The notes: generated by a model from the letters alone, not told the origin. A stretch of DNA of 64,000 bases from Cohnella mopanensis (GCF_022352055.1 NZ_JAKRWM010000004.1:558001-622000); one strand, 5' to 3'. Shown: positions 16,391-26,099, counted from the first letter of the stretch. Made by a program: numbers and translations.

Positions 16391-17614
16391 ATGAAAAAAG
16401 GGTTCCAAGTGATGACTCCTCAATATATGCGTCAATTCCAATGTACTGGGAGCGCATGCGAAGATACATGCTGTGGAGGATGGGCGATAAGCGTCGAGAA
16501 GGAGGCTTACAAGCGATATCAGAAAGTGAAGGACAAAGAACTACAGATGAGCATCAAGGAGAATATCATTCGGGTAAAGAAAGATGCCACGGAATATTAT
16601 TATGCGGTAATGAAGCAAAATGAAGAAGGGTATTGCAATTTTTTGACAGTAGAGAAGCTTTGTAGCTTGCAATCGAAACTCGGTGAAGCAGCGCTTTGCC
16701 AAACCTGCTCCGAATATCCGAGAGTGTATAATCAGGTCGACGGGAGGATTGAGATCAGCAGCAAGTTGTCGTGTCCCGAAACGGCTAGATTAGCGTTGTT
16801 GAACCCGAATCCGATGGAGTTCGATGTCGTCGAGATGGACTTGGACAGAGGAACACTCGCTTCTAATATCGTAAATACAAACAAGGGTGAATTGTCATCT
16901 GCGTTCTGGGACATTCGGATATTTGTCATTTCCCTAATTCAGAACCGTTCATATTTATTGAAAGAAAGACTCATGATCCTCGGCTTGTTCTGTTCGAAAC
17001 TCGATGAATTAATCGGCCACGGCAACTTTTCTTCGATAGGGCCGTTAATTCAACAGTTCAATTTTCAAATCGAACAGAGACTATTCCATAACGTGTTGAA
17101 CATCCAATCCGACTCGGTACACGTATCCATTAAGTTACTAAAGGAAATGACGGAGTATCGCTCAAGAAGCAAGATGTTTCATGCGAGATACAATACAATC
17201 TTTGAACAAACGTTCGAAGGATTGAACCTGCATAACGGTACGGAAGAGGAGATCGTCGGATTATATAAGGATGGGCTCGGCAACGTCTATGAGCCTTTCT
17301 TGGAATCACACGGATACATAATGGAGAATTTCGTCGTCAATTACGTTTTTGAAGGAATGTTTCTTTACGAGAAAGAGAAGACCGCCCTTCAACAGTATAT
17401 CCGGCTGATCTCGATATACTCCACGATAAAGTTCCATATGGTCGGCGTGGGCAAATACAATGGAAACATGACGCCGGAGAATGCGTTGGTTATTATTCAA
17501 TCCTACTCGAGAACGACCGAGCACAACAGGAAGTTCTTGAATTGGTTGGTCGATAGATTGGAAAAAACCGAAATGAATCTGGTAGCCTTGATGGCGATCA
17601 TGATTATGAATTGA
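16391..17614 (+). CDS. fliB: Flagellin lysine-N-methylase FliB
   Basis: A 407-residue FliB-family enzyme that methylates lysines of flagellin. The cysteine-rich N-terminus (FQCTGSACEDTCCGGWAI near 16-33) and the second cluster (CNFL..CSLQ..ALCQTCSEYPRVYN, about 78-113, plus SCPETARL) match the family and could hold an iron-sulfur cluster. A SigD-like promoter precedes it. It is flanked by a glycosyltransferase gene and a relic of the same gene, so it sits at a rearranged point of the modification island. Confidence 0.88.
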   Translation: MKKGFQVMTPQYMRQFQCTGSACEDTCCGGWAISVEKEAYKRYQKVKDKELQMSIKENIIRVKKDATEYYYAVMKQNEEGYCNFLTVEKLCSLQSKLGEAALCQTCSEYPRVYNQVDGRIEISSKLSCPETARLALLNPNPMEFDVVEMDLDRGTLASNIVNTNKGELSSAFWDIRIFVISLIQNRSYLLKERLMILGLFCSKLDELIGHGNFSSIGPLIQQFNFQIEQRLFHNVLNIQSDSVHVSIKLLKEMTEYRSRSKMFHARYNTIFEQTFEGLNLHNGTEEEIVGLYKDGLGNVYEPFLESHGYIMENFVVNYVFEGMFLYEKEKTALQQYIRLISIYSTIKFHMVGVGKYNGNMTPENALVIIQSYSRTTEHNRKFLNWLVDRLEKTEMNLVALMAIMIMN

Positions 17615-17715
17615 TAGATAGAAGTAAGAAAGTTGGTAAAACGGTTAATGCAGGCGCGACCGCGTCGAACGATCATCCAAGTTGTTGATTACTCGCAAAA
17701 ACGGTATTGCCATGG

Positions 17716-17740
17716 ACCCTGAAGAAATTCGGGGTTTTTT
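17716..17740 (+). terminator. Intrinsic terminator after fliB
   Basis: ACCCTGAA-GAAA-TTCGGGGT hairpin followed by TTTTT. Confidence 0.8.
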
Positions 17741-17811
17741 ATGCTTTGCCATCGTCTGATCTTGTGTCCAGTGAAATTAGTTTGGTCATAAATCCTCCAG
17801 TCTAATTAACA
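17738..17811 (-). pseudogene. Relic of a TPR-glycosyltransferase gene 5' end
   Basis: On the minus strand, 17770-17811 matches 16202-16243 at 39 of 42 positions. The match covers the ribosome site and the codons MTKLISL of the 634-residue glycosyltransferase. The frame then jumps directly to DTRSDDG, the counterpart of DTGSEDG at residues 36-42 there, and ends at a stop after 16 codons. So codons 8-35 were lost in frame and everything beyond about codon 44 is gone. It lies directly after the stop of the 572-residue gene, the natural place for a former operon partner. Confidence 0.75.
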
Positions 17812-17818
17812 GATACGA

Positions 17819-19537
17819 TTAGTTGACGAGTTGAGATGGACGATTCAGATATTCGTCTACCATGCTCTTGCTCGCAATATGGATTTGTTGCGATTCTTGC
17901 AGTAGTCCTTGATGTTTGAGCAGGATACTCATGTTCATGTTGAATAAGGGACTAAACTCTCGAATACCGCTATTGGATATGTCTTGGTATAGCGGAATGG
18001 CGGCATCGTAATGCCCAATCGTAACAAAGTAGTTGGCCGAAAGAAACTTCTTGAACGTCTCGTCTCGGTTAAATTGCACAAGGGCATGCCGAACTTGATC
18101 AAATCTTCGTATTCCGTTTAATAATTGTATTCTAATGAGTTCGGCATCTTCTAGATTCAAATAAGCGATTAATTCAGCTTTCATAAGATCATTGAACATT
18201 CGTCCATTAAGTGCGAGATCAATAGCTTCTTCCAATCGATCGGTTAATACCAAGCATAAAATAAGGGTTTTTTCCACAAAGAGAGAATTACTATTCTGAA
18301 CGGCATCCTGAAGGATTGACAAAGCCATATTAGAATCAGTTTCTATGTAAGACAAACCATGTAGTGCGTCTACAATGGGGGCAGAGATTGCATGGTTCTT
18401 ATTCCAATTAGACTGTATCTGCTGCAACGTATTAATCTTGAGCCCGGATAATTCAGAAGGGTAATCAATGTAATGCATCATCTCGGAAGCGCGAGTAAGC
18501 CAAGTGTTGGAACCGATATACCGATCAAGCCGGGAGGGTTCCCACCGTTGTCCAATATTTAAGCGAATTGCTGATTGAAACTGATCAAACGTCGCACAGG
18601 GTATCAAATACGGTTCGTCATCGTAGAGCTCTGGGAGTGCTGTAGAAATCACGGGAAGACCGCTGATTGCATATTCGTATTTCTTAATCGGATCACAGTT
18701 GATGATTAGATCGATGTCGTCTTTAAAAGGGATGATGCCCAAATCCATATGGATCAAATATTGTTTGATGTCTGAATGCGGTTTGATACCCAGCAAATAA
18801 AGGTTTGGAAATGAATGGGTTAAGAGCTGGGGTCTAACTGGCCCGATCACCACGAAAGAAATATCTGGGTTAAATTCTACCAATGCATAGAAGAGGTCTT
18901 GGTCGAACCATTTATCAACAGCTCCTACATAACAGACTCTAGGTGAGGGAATAGCCAACAGCTCTTCTGGAATGGGACATTTCTCCTCAAAACTGAAGTC
19001 TTTAGGATCAACGGCATTTTTAGATAATATGACCTTATCGATTCCGAGCGATTTGTTGAGATACAGGGAAGTGCTTGTCGTGAGAACTAGATCAGCCCTC
19101 TTCATAATATGATTTTCCCACTCAATATCGGCATGAGTGCTCCAATATGAATAATCCAAGTCCGTATGATCATCCACACAGTCATATACGATTTTATAGT
19201 TCCCTGTTAGTTCCTGTACGTAATTAATATATCGAGGTAAGTATAATACTAAAATAGATTCGTGCTTCGTAGAGTCAATAAGCGATTGAATGAGGCGCTG
19301 GATATCGACTTGAATGTCGGTATCAACCTGTTTTTGAACTTGATAGATCCATAAACCATCTACTTGACGAGCTAAGGTTTTAGATTCGAGATAGGGGGAG
19401 GCGAGGTCTGCGGAACTAATAGAATCAATATAATGAACGCTATGATCCAATGATCTTAAAGCTCTCGCCATATGATGTGGCCGTTGCAGAATGTCTCCCC
19501 ATTTACATGAAGATAGTACAATGATGTTTTTTTGCAT
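17819..19537 (-). CDS. GT-B glycosyltransferase (TuaH/GT4-like) with helical tail
   Basis: A 572-residue cytoplasmic protein. The first 370 residues form a two-lobed GT-B-like domain. The N-lobe has SSCKWGDILQRPHHMARAL and KIVYDCVDDH; the C-lobe has PRVCYVGAVDKWFD, then a donor-site-like KKYEYAISGLPVIST. The last 190 residues are TPR-like. The tail and N-lobe are related to the centre of the 936-residue protein at 20198-23008. ATG 19537 is preferred, with GAGGGG upstream; ATG 19555 would add six residues and overlap that site. Likely role: flagellin glycosylation, by context. Confidence 0.75.
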   Translation of the reverse strand: MQKNIIVLSSCKWGDILQRPHHMARALRSLDHSVHYIDSISSADLASPYLESKTLARQVDGLWIYQVQKQVDTDIQVDIQRLIQSLIDSTKHESILVLYLPRYINYVQELTGNYKIVYDCVDDHTDLDYSYWSTHADIEWENHIMKRADLVLTTSTSLYLNKSLGIDKVILSKNAVDPKDFSFEEKCPIPEELLAIPSPRVCYVGAVDKWFDQDLFYALVEFNPDISFVVIGPVRPQLLTHSFPNLYLLGIKPHSDIKQYLIHMDLGIIPFKDDIDLIINCDPIKKYEYAISGLPVISTALPELYDDEPYLIPCATFDQFQSAIRLNIGQRWEPSRLDRYIGSNTWLTRASEMMHYIDYPSELSGLKINTLQQIQSNWNKNHAISAPIVDALHGLSYIETDSNMALSILQDAVQNSNSLFVEKTLILCLVLTDRLEEAIDLALNGRMFNDLMKAELIAYLNLEDAELIRIQLLNGIRRFDQVRHALVQFNRDETFKKFLSANYFVTIGHYDAAIPLYQDISNSGIREFSPLFNMNMSILLKHQGLLQESQQIHIASKSMVDEYLNRPSQLVN

Positions 19538-19793
19538 GCCGGTACGACCCCTCATTATTTAATAATATGAAGAAAGATATAGAATGGAGAGCTGTCTAAA
19601 TAATATCAGATACAATAGATTTTTCATAACGGATATTGATTTATTCGGCGGAAATAGAAAGATTATCAACCTCGTGTATCCGCTTACAAAAAATCGTTGA
19701 CACCAATCTTTACCTAATGTATTATTCGAAGTGTGGACTAGGCACAAATGCTTATGTCTAACGTCATTTGAATATGAAGGGAATGTTTAACAC

Positions 19794-19991
19794 ATGCAAG
19801 GTAAAGTAAAATGGTTTAACGCGGAAAAAGGTTACGGTTTCATTGAAACAGAGCAAGGTGGCGACGTGTTCGTTCACTTCTCCGCTATTCAAATGGACGG
19901 CTACAAAGCTCTTGAAGAAGGCCAAACGGTTGAATTCGATATCGTTCAAGGTGCTAGAGGTCCTCAAGCAGCTAACGTTACAAGAGTGTAA
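19794..19991 (+). CDS. cspB: Cold-shock protein (CspA/CspB family)
   Basis: A 65-residue single cold-shock domain that binds single-stranded RNA and DNA. RNP-1 (KGYGFIE) and RNP-2 (VFVHFSAI) motifs are intact. It sits alone with its own terminator within the glycosylation island, so it is probably unrelated to the neighbours. The 238 bases upstream hold the leader and no other gene. Confidence 0.95.
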   Translation: MQGKVKWFNAEKGYGFIETEQGGDVFVHFSAIQMDGYKALEEGQTVEFDIVQGARGPQAANVTRV

Positions 19992-20059
19992 TCATATCGA
20001 CGCATTGTCGTCGAACAATCATACAAGATATGGGTTACATGTGATAATAATTTTCGAAC

Positions 20060-20090
20060 ACCCTGGAGAAATCCAGGGTTTTTTTATTTA
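20060..20090 (+). terminator. Intrinsic terminator after cold-shock gene
   Basis: CCCTGG-AGAAAT-CCAGGG hairpin followed by TTTTTTTATTT. Confidence 0.88.
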
Positions 20091-20148
20091 CTGGATATAA
20101 CTAACAGGGAAAAGTGAGGTGAATGAGATTTATTGAATGGATACATAT

Positions 20149-20156
20149 GCCGATAA
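20149..20156 (+). promoter_or_regulatory. Possible SigD -10 before the 936-residue glycosyltransferase
   Basis: GCCGATAA matches 7 of 8 SigD -10 bases, about 40 bases before the start codon. The expected -35 reads TTTA, so support is partial. Confidence 0.4.
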
Positions 20157-20197
20157 TGAATAGTGAAGTACCTTGAGTGATTTAGGAGTGATTAAAG

Positions 20198-23008
20198 GTG
20201 GATGCACAAGATCAACTACATGAGTACAAAGAAAAAATAAAGAACGAGATTAAAGGATTAATTAATATAGGGAGCTTTGACCAAGCTAATCTTATCATAG
20301 AAGAGTTGGAGAAAATCATTAAAGCGGATTCGGATGTTGCGAATATGAAAGCGATCATTCGATTATTGACGGGGCAGTTTGAAGAAGCGGAAAAAATGTT
20401 GTGGGATTGTTTTGCTAGCAACAACCAAAACCCCGATATCTTATATAACTTAGCGTATTTGTATCAGCAATTAGATGAACAGGATTTATCCTACAGATTA
20501 TATCGTCATGTTCTCCAGTACGCGGAAGATCAAGATTTCAAAATGGAAGTAGAATCGATTATTCAAGATATTAGTTTGCGTTTGCAGGAAGAGCAAAAGA
20601 ACATTAAAGATTTTATTATCCTATCCAATTGTAACTGGGAGTCTGTTAGCGAGAGGTCAACTCAACTGGCGCGGGCATTAGCTCATTCGGGCTATCGCGT
20701 AAGTTATATTAATCGTTCAAGAAATAAAGTGGCTGTGAATAACCCGAATCCACAATTAATCGAACAGGAATCTTATGAAGGTGCAGTCATGGAATGGGGA
20801 TTCGTCAAAGTGATGACTCCTACGGTTTGGACTTATCTCGACAATGAGATCGCAGTGAATGATAAAGAATGGGTACAAAAGTTAGTTAATGATTCCACGA
20901 ACGAAGTTGTTATTATTTGTAATACAGCTTCGGATATCAATATAGTTAACGAGATTAAAGGAAACGTTAAGATTGTCTATGAATGCGCGGATGATTCTTT
21001 ATCGACGTTTAGCGAATGGAAAGACCGGCCAAACAGAAAGTTTGAGTCATTAATGATAAAGAAAGCAGACGCAGTGTTAACTTCGTCCATCGCTCAGTAC
21101 CTTTCCAAAACTCCAAATCAGGAGAATGTTTATTTAGCGAACGATTATTCTAGTGACCGAGTTAGACTCCTAATGGAGATTCTCTATCGTGAACCGCAAC
21201 AATACAGTAAAAAGAATATGATAACTCGTTTACAAGCTGATTTTGAAAAAAATCCAGATAGGGAAGAAAGCCCCTTATTATCGCAATATGCTGCAACTTT
21301 TGCGGAGACGAATGTTGAGAGGTTTTTAAGTCTTAGCGAGAAAGCTTATCTAGGGTTAAGATCGGAATATACTCTGCAAAATTATGCATATGCTTCCTAT
21401 CTGAACGGTGAAGTAGCGAAATGTATAGAAAACGTACTTAACGATTCCAATGTGGAAGACGTATTCAAGTCGGAGATTGTATTTCTCAAGAAAAATCACC
21501 AGAAGCAAATCAACCAACTACTCACGATTAAATTACTTTATCTCGCTAGAAGATACGATCTTATAACTAACGAAATAGATAAACTCGAAGGTTTAGTCCG
21601 GGATGTCGAATATGCCAACTATTACTGCGAGATCGCGGACCTGGCGCAAGCGGAACGCTATTATAAACAGGTGCTGTCCAGTGAAACCTTCTTCAGGGGA
21701 AGTCCCCTGCTGAATAGAAATTTGGCGGGTCTCTTTGTTCAAAAGGGAGAGATCGCCGAAGCTCAAAAATATTGGAAACATAAAAATGCATTGATTGAGA
21801 ATTACATCCCTAGAAAAGATAGAGTAAGCAGAGTTAGATTCAGTATCGTCATCCCGACAAGGAACAGCCATAATACGCTCGAATATACGTTGAGAACCTG
21901 TTTGGATCAGCAGTTCGACGATTGTGAGATTATAGTGAGCGATAACAGTAGCAACGAATTAACGAAAGAGATGATCGACCGGCTAGCGGATTCTAGGATT
22001 AAATATATAAGACCTAGTCGTGAGCTAGCGATGACCGAGAACTTCAATTTTGCCATATCTCAAGTTTCGGGTGAATACGTCATTGTTTTGGGGTCCGATG
22101 ATGGCTTGCTGCTACATGCGCTTTCTATGCTCGATTGCCTTCTTGGGACACTCCAAACCAAAGTTTTGCATTGGAACTATTTGAACTATGGTTGGCCGGA
22201 TGTCACAATGGATGGATTTCAAAACTACCTTGGCATCGTCCCCTTTCATTCAGGAAGAATAGCATTTAGAGAAATGGATTCGATGCAGGTCATTCAAGGA
22301 GTAATCGGCTACGCGCTTCCCCATACCGTATTACCGATGTTGTATTGCAATGCTGTCATTCATGCCGACATATTGACCGAAATGGCCGAAATAACAGGGA
22401 GCGTATTTAATTGCAGTATTCCCGATGTATACTCGGGGTTTGCCGCTGCCTATTTACAGAAAAAGTATATCTCGGTTAATATCCCGATGAGCATTGGCGG
22501 GGCATCGGGCAACAGTAATGGTATTGCTTATCATCACGGGAAGAGCGACCGCAAGTCTAACGAGATCAAAAACGATTTTCTTAGATTGAATAATCAAGCA
22601 GGGTTCAAAAGAGAGAATGTCATTCCGAACGTGAAAGCGGTAGAATCCGCGATTGCCGATGCCTTTGTAAATGCTAAGAACCTCTTTTTTTCTGATGACG
22701 AGTTCTTGGAGATGGATAGGAAAAAAATGATTCAGAAGTGCGCGGACGGTTTAATCAGAAGCCATAGTACGTTCGAAGATGACCTCAATAAATTGCATGA
22801 TTCGTTGAACGATAGTCCCGAGCTGCAACAGTGGTTCGACACGACCATTATGAAGCGTAAAGAGACAATAGGTTCTGCTAAACAAGGCGCCTTCGAGTAC
22901 AGAAGAGGTTTTAATGAAGGGAATCTCCTTTGTTTGAATGCTATGGATTTTGGAGTGACCGATGTTTATGGAGCCGCTCAATTAGTCGGGAAAATAACAG
23001 GGGTATGA
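20198..23008 (+). CDS. Composite glycosyltransferase: TPR, half GT-B, TPR, GT2
   Basis: A 936-residue multidomain protein. Residues 1-130 are TPR-like. Residues 138-330 match the N-lobe of the GT-B protein encoded at 17819-19537 (FIILSNCNWESVSER; KIVYECADDS). The donor-binding C-lobe is missing, and residues 340-540 continue as TPR-like helices related to that protein's tail. From 547 a complete GT2 domain follows (FSIVIPTRNS; SDNSS; LGSDDG near 631). The GTG start follows TAGGAGTGATTAAAG. It opens the run into the CDP-sugar genes (next start 26 bases after its stop). It is probably the transferase that uses their product on flagellin. Confidence 0.78.
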   Translation: MDAQDQLHEYKEKIKNEIKGLINIGSFDQANLIIEELEKIIKADSDVANMKAIIRLLTGQFEEAEKMLWDCFASNNQNPDILYNLAYLYQQLDEQDLSYRLYRHVLQYAEDQDFKMEVESIIQDISLRLQEEQKNIKDFIILSNCNWESVSERSTQLARALAHSGYRVSYINRSRNKVAVNNPNPQLIEQESYEGAVMEWGFVKVMTPTVWTYLDNEIAVNDKEWVQKLVNDSTNEVVIICNTASDINIVNEIKGNVKIVYECADDSLSTFSEWKDRPNRKFESLMIKKADAVLTSSIAQYLSKTPNQENVYLANDYSSDRVRLLMEILYREPQQYSKKNMITRLQADFEKNPDREESPLLSQYAATFAETNVERFLSLSEKAYLGLRSEYTLQNYAYASYLNGEVAKCIENVLNDSNVEDVFKSEIVFLKKNHQKQINQLLTIKLLYLARRYDLITNEIDKLEGLVRDVEYANYYCEIADLAQAERYYKQVLSSETFFRGSPLLNRNLAGLFVQKGEIAEAQKYWKHKNALIENYIPRKDRVSRVRFSIVIPTRNSHNTLEYTLRTCLDQQFDDCEIIVSDNSSNELTKEMIDRLADSRIKYIRPSRELAMTENFNFAISQVSGEYVIVLGSDDGLLLHALSMLDCLLGTLQTKVLHWNYLNYGWPDVTMDGFQNYLGIVPFHSGRIAFREMDSMQVIQGVIGYALPHTVLPMLYCNAVIHADILTEMAEITGSVFNCSIPDVYSGFAAAYLQKKYISVNIPMSIGGASGNSNGIAYHHGKSDRKSNEIKNDFLRLNNQAGFKRENVIPNVKAVESAIADAFVNAKNLFFSDDEFLEMDRKKMIQKCADGLIRSHSTFEDDLNKLHDSLNDSPELQQWFDTTIMKRKETIGSAKQGAFEYRRGFNEGNLLCLNAMDFGVTDVYGAAQLVGKITGV

Positions 23009-23033
23009 TGTTGCACCTTGGGAGGCGAATGAA

Positions 23034-23804
23034 ATGAAAGCGGTAATTCTAGCTGGGGGATTGGGGACCCGTATTAGCGAGGAGTCCCATACCAAACCAA
23101 AGCCCATGATAGAAATCGGCGGAAGGCCGATATTATGGCATATCATGAAAATATATTCCCATTATGGGATTAACGATTTTATTATTTGTCTGGGTTACAA
23201 AGGTTACGTCATCAAGGAATTTTTCTCGAATTATTATTTACATACCTCCGACGTCACGTATGATCTATCAACAAATCAAATGGAGATACATCGCAGCAAC
23301 ACGGAACCGTGGAAAATTACGTTAATAGAAACCGGCTATTCCACGATGACCGGTGGACGATTGCAGAAAGCCAGACCTTATGTGGGAGACGAGACCTTTT
23401 GCTTAACGTATGGTGACGGCTTAAGCACGGTGAATTTATCTGAATTGTTGGAGTTTCATAGAAGAAACAACAAGTTAGCGACGATAACGGCGGTTAGGCC
23501 GCCCGGTCGTTTCGGCGCCATCGATTTTGACAACGAACGCGTGGTAGGATTTAGAGAAAAGCCCGAAGGGGATGGGAATTGGATTAACGGGGGCTTTTTT
23601 GTATTAGAACCTGAAGTTTTCGACTACATAGAGGGCGAAGGGACATTGTGGGAACAAGAACCTCTGCAAGAGCTTGCAAAACAAGGGCAATTGTCCGCTT
23701 TTTTTCATGAACACTTTTGGCACCCGATGGATACTTTGCGTGACAAGACCAAGCTGGAAGAGTTATGGGAAAGCGGAAACGCACCGTGGAAGGTATGGGA
23801 ATAA
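23034..23804 (+). CDS. rfbF: Glucose-1-phosphate cytidylyltransferase
   Basis: Makes CDP-glucose from CTP and glucose-1-phosphate, the entry to CDP-deoxysugars. The 256-residue protein has the nucleotidyltransferase signature LAGGLGTRISEESHTKPKPMIEIGG at the N-terminus (residues 5-30) and the family-typical GDGLSTVNL. The ribosome site GGGAGGCG stands before the ATG. Its stop is followed at once by the start of rfbG. Confidence 0.95.
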   Translation: MKAVILAGGLGTRISEESHTKPKPMIEIGGRPILWHIMKIYSHYGINDFIICLGYKGYVIKEFFSNYYLHTSDVTYDLSTNQMEIHRSNTEPWKITLIETGYSTMTGGRLQKARPYVGDETFCLTYGDGLSTVNLSELLEFHRRNNKLATITAVRPPGRFGAIDFDNERVVGFREKPEGDGNWINGGFFVLEPEVFDYIEGEGTLWEQEPLQELAKQGQLSAFFHEHFWHPMDTLRDKTKLEELWESGNAPWKVWE

Positions 23805-24863
23805 ATGTCCAATTTTTGGAGCGATAAGAAAGTGCTGTTGACGGGACATACCGGGTTCAAGGGGAGCTGGTTTACGCTTTGGTTGAAAGAAGCCGGTGCC
23901 GAAGTTTTTGGATTCGCTCTGCCACCGGAATCGGAAGCTAATCTGTATACGCAAGCCTCCGTTCACGATGGAATTGTTTCTGAGTTCGGAAACTTAAATG
24001 ATTATGGGCGACTCAAAGCTTATGTAGATCAGGTAGCCCCCGATATTGTATTTCATATGGCCGCGCAGCCATTGGTGAGATACTCGTATCGTAATCCGGT
24101 AGAAACATTCCAAACTAACGTAATGGGAACCGTGCATTTGCTTGAAGCCTTGAGAAGCGTTCCATCCTTGAAAGCGATCGTCAACGTAACCAGCGATAAA
24201 TGCTATGACATTCATTATAGTTCCCCGCATGGATTTTCGGAAAACGATAGAATGGGAGGGCTAGACCCATACAGTTCAAGCAAAGGCTGTTCCGAGCTAG
24301 TTGCGAGCGCTTATAAGCATTCCTTCTATACGAACAGCGGAAAAACCCTATCATCGGTGCGGGCGGGTAATGTCATTGGGGGCGGAGATTGGGCTGAGGA
24401 TCGAATCATTCCCGACTTAATTCGATCGGTAATCGACCGCAAGCCATTATTGATAAGAAATCCAAATGCGATCCGTCCTTGGCAACATGTACTGGATTGT
24501 TTGCGCGGTTATATGAAATTGGCCGAAAAAATGTGGCAGTCGGGAGAGCAATTCGCGGGAGCTTGGAATATCGGTCCCGGGGAAGAGTCGATCGTTTCCG
24601 TTGAGCAGTTGGTGGAGAAAGGGAAAACTTATTTTAGCGGACTTCAAGTTGTATTAGAAGCAGCGAAACAGCCTTACGAAACGGAACGGCTAGTGCTGAA
24701 TTGCACGAAAGCCAACGAGCTCTTAGGGTGGTCTAATCATTTATCAAATATAGAGGCCATAGAGTGGACGATGGAATGGTATAAAGCATATATGAACAAA
24801 CAAGATATGAGAGAGTTTACGATAGGCCAGATTCGGCAATTTATAGAGCATGCGGGGAGTTAA
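23805..24863 (+). CDS. rfbG: CDP-glucose 4,6-dehydratase
   Basis: Converts CDP-glucose to CDP-4-keto-6-deoxyglucose. The 352-residue SDR-type protein has the NAD-binding loop TGHTGFKGSW (residues 13-22), the catalytic-type motif DPYSSSKGCSE (YxxxK) and IRPWQHVLDCL, both typical of RfbG. It starts immediately after the rfbF stop, so the two are tightly coupled. Confidence 0.95.
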   Translation: MSNFWSDKKVLLTGHTGFKGSWFTLWLKEAGAEVFGFALPPESEANLYTQASVHDGIVSEFGNLNDYGRLKAYVDQVAPDIVFHMAAQPLVRYSYRNPVETFQTNVMGTVHLLEALRSVPSLKAIVNVTSDKCYDIHYSSPHGFSENDRMGGLDPYSSSKGCSELVASAYKHSFYTNSGKTLSSVRAGNVIGGGDWAEDRIIPDLIRSVIDRKPLLIRNPNAIRPWQHVLDCLRGYMKLAEKMWQSGEQFAGAWNIGPGEESIVSVEQLVEKGKTYFSGLQVVLEAAKQPYETERLVLNCTKANELLGWSNHLSNIEAIEWTMEWYKAYMNKQDMREFTIGQIRQFIEHAGS

Positions 24864-24869
24864 GAACCA

Positions 24870-26099
24870 ATGAATGTTAATTGCAGATTATGCGGAACGG
24901 GATTAGAGCATCTGTTAGTCGATCTTGGCAGCTCTCCTCTTGCGAACTCTTTTGTTAGTCTTGATCGTTTGCGGCAGATGGAGCCGACTTATCCGTTGAA
25001 AACCTTTGTCTGCAGCAATTGCTATCTGGCACAAGTAGAAGAATTCGAGTCCCCTCAACATATTTTCACGGATTACGCCTATTTCAGCAGCTATTCGGAT
25101 ACTTGGTTGGAACATTGCAAACGATATGTCGACATGATGATAGACAGGTTCAGTCTAAGTCCAGAGCATGAAGTGATTGAAATTGCCAGTAACGACGGCT
25201 ATTTGCTTCAGTTTTTTAAAGGCCGTGGCATACCCGTTACCGGAATTGAGCCGGCAGCCAATGTTGCGCAATCGGCATTGGATAAAGGGATCAATACGAT
25301 AACGGAGTTTTTCGGCACTGAATTAGCGAGAAGGATGATTAAAGAGAATCGGAGGGCAGACATTCTTCTTGGAAATAATGTACTGGCCCATGTACCCGAT
25401 TTAAATGACTTCGTCGCCGGCATGAAACTTCTCTTGAGCCGAGATGGAATCATAACGATGGAATTCCCGCACCTTCTTCGACTCATTGAGGATGTACAAT
25501 TCGATACGATCTATCATGAGCATTATTCTTATTTTTCGTTATCTACTGTTTGTATCCTTTTTGAAAAACATGGATTATCGATAGTTGACGTCGAGAAGTT
25601 GGATACGCACGGAGGATCTCTTCGGATATTCGCACGCCATATCGAGCGGGAAGACGAAATCTCAAATCGCGTAAAACAGCTTCTAGATGAGGAGCAAGCA
25701 TACGGAATTAAGAATATGAACGTCTATGATCAATTTCATAATAACGTTCGATCGTTAAAATACGATATTGTGAAATTCCTAACAGAATTAAAGCTTAAGG
25801 GTAAAACAATCGTTGGTTACGGTGCTCCCGCCAAAGGGAACACGTTGTTGAATTATTGCGGAATAGATAAGGATTATCTCGATTATACGGTGGATCGTAA
25901 TCCGCATAAACAGAAGCATTATTTGCCGGGTTCGCGAATTCCAGTAGATCATCCCGAGAAATTGAAAAATACGAGACCGGATTACCTGTTAATATTGCCT
26001 TGGAACCTGCGAGAGGAAATTATTTCGCAAACTTCTTTTATCCGCGAGTGGGGCGGGAAATGGGTCGTTCTGGTACCCCGGATCGAGGTGATCGAGTGA
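24870..26099 (+). CDS. Sugar C-methyltransferase (NDP-hexose C-3 type)
   Basis: A 409-residue three-part enzyme. It has an N-terminal zinc-binding domain (CRLCG...CSNCYLAQ), a SAM-binding Rossmann domain (EIASNDGYLLQFF near 95-110) and a C-terminal domain with IVGYGAPAKGNTLLNYC (about 310-330). This is the architecture of TylC3-like sugar C-methyltransferases. These act on 4-keto-6-deoxysugars, so the substrate here is most likely the CDP-4-keto-6-deoxyhexose made by RfbF and RfbG. The product would be a 3-C-methyl branched sugar. Confidence 0.85.
   Translation: MNVNCRLCGTGLEHLLVDLGSSPLANSFVSLDRLRQMEPTYPLKTFVCSNCYLAQVEEFESPQHIFTDYAYFSSYSDTWLEHCKRYVDMMIDRFSLSPEHEVIEIASNDGYLLQFFKGRGIPVTGIEPAANVAQSALDKGINTITEFFGTELARRMIKENRRADILLGNNVLAHVPDLNDFVAGMKLLLSRDGIITMEFPHLLRLIEDVQFDTIYHEHYSYFSLSTVCILFEKHGLSIVDVEKLDTHGGSLRIFARHIEREDEISNRVKQLLDEEQAYGIKNMNVYDQFHNNVRSLKYDIVKFLTELKLKGKTIVGYGAPAKGNTLLNYCGIDKDYLDYTVDRNPHKQKHYLPGSRIPVDHPEKLKNTRPDYLLILPWNLREEIISQTSFIREWGGKWVVLVPRIEVIE

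Noticed and set aside
19556-19793. SigD promoter on the minus strand for the GT-B gene
   Set aside because: GCCGAATA is present, but the last bases and the -35 do not fit.
26000-26095. Longer start of the RmlC-like epimerase
   Set aside because: It lies inside the methyltransferase gene; GTG 26096 has a ribosome site and the usual stop-start overlap.
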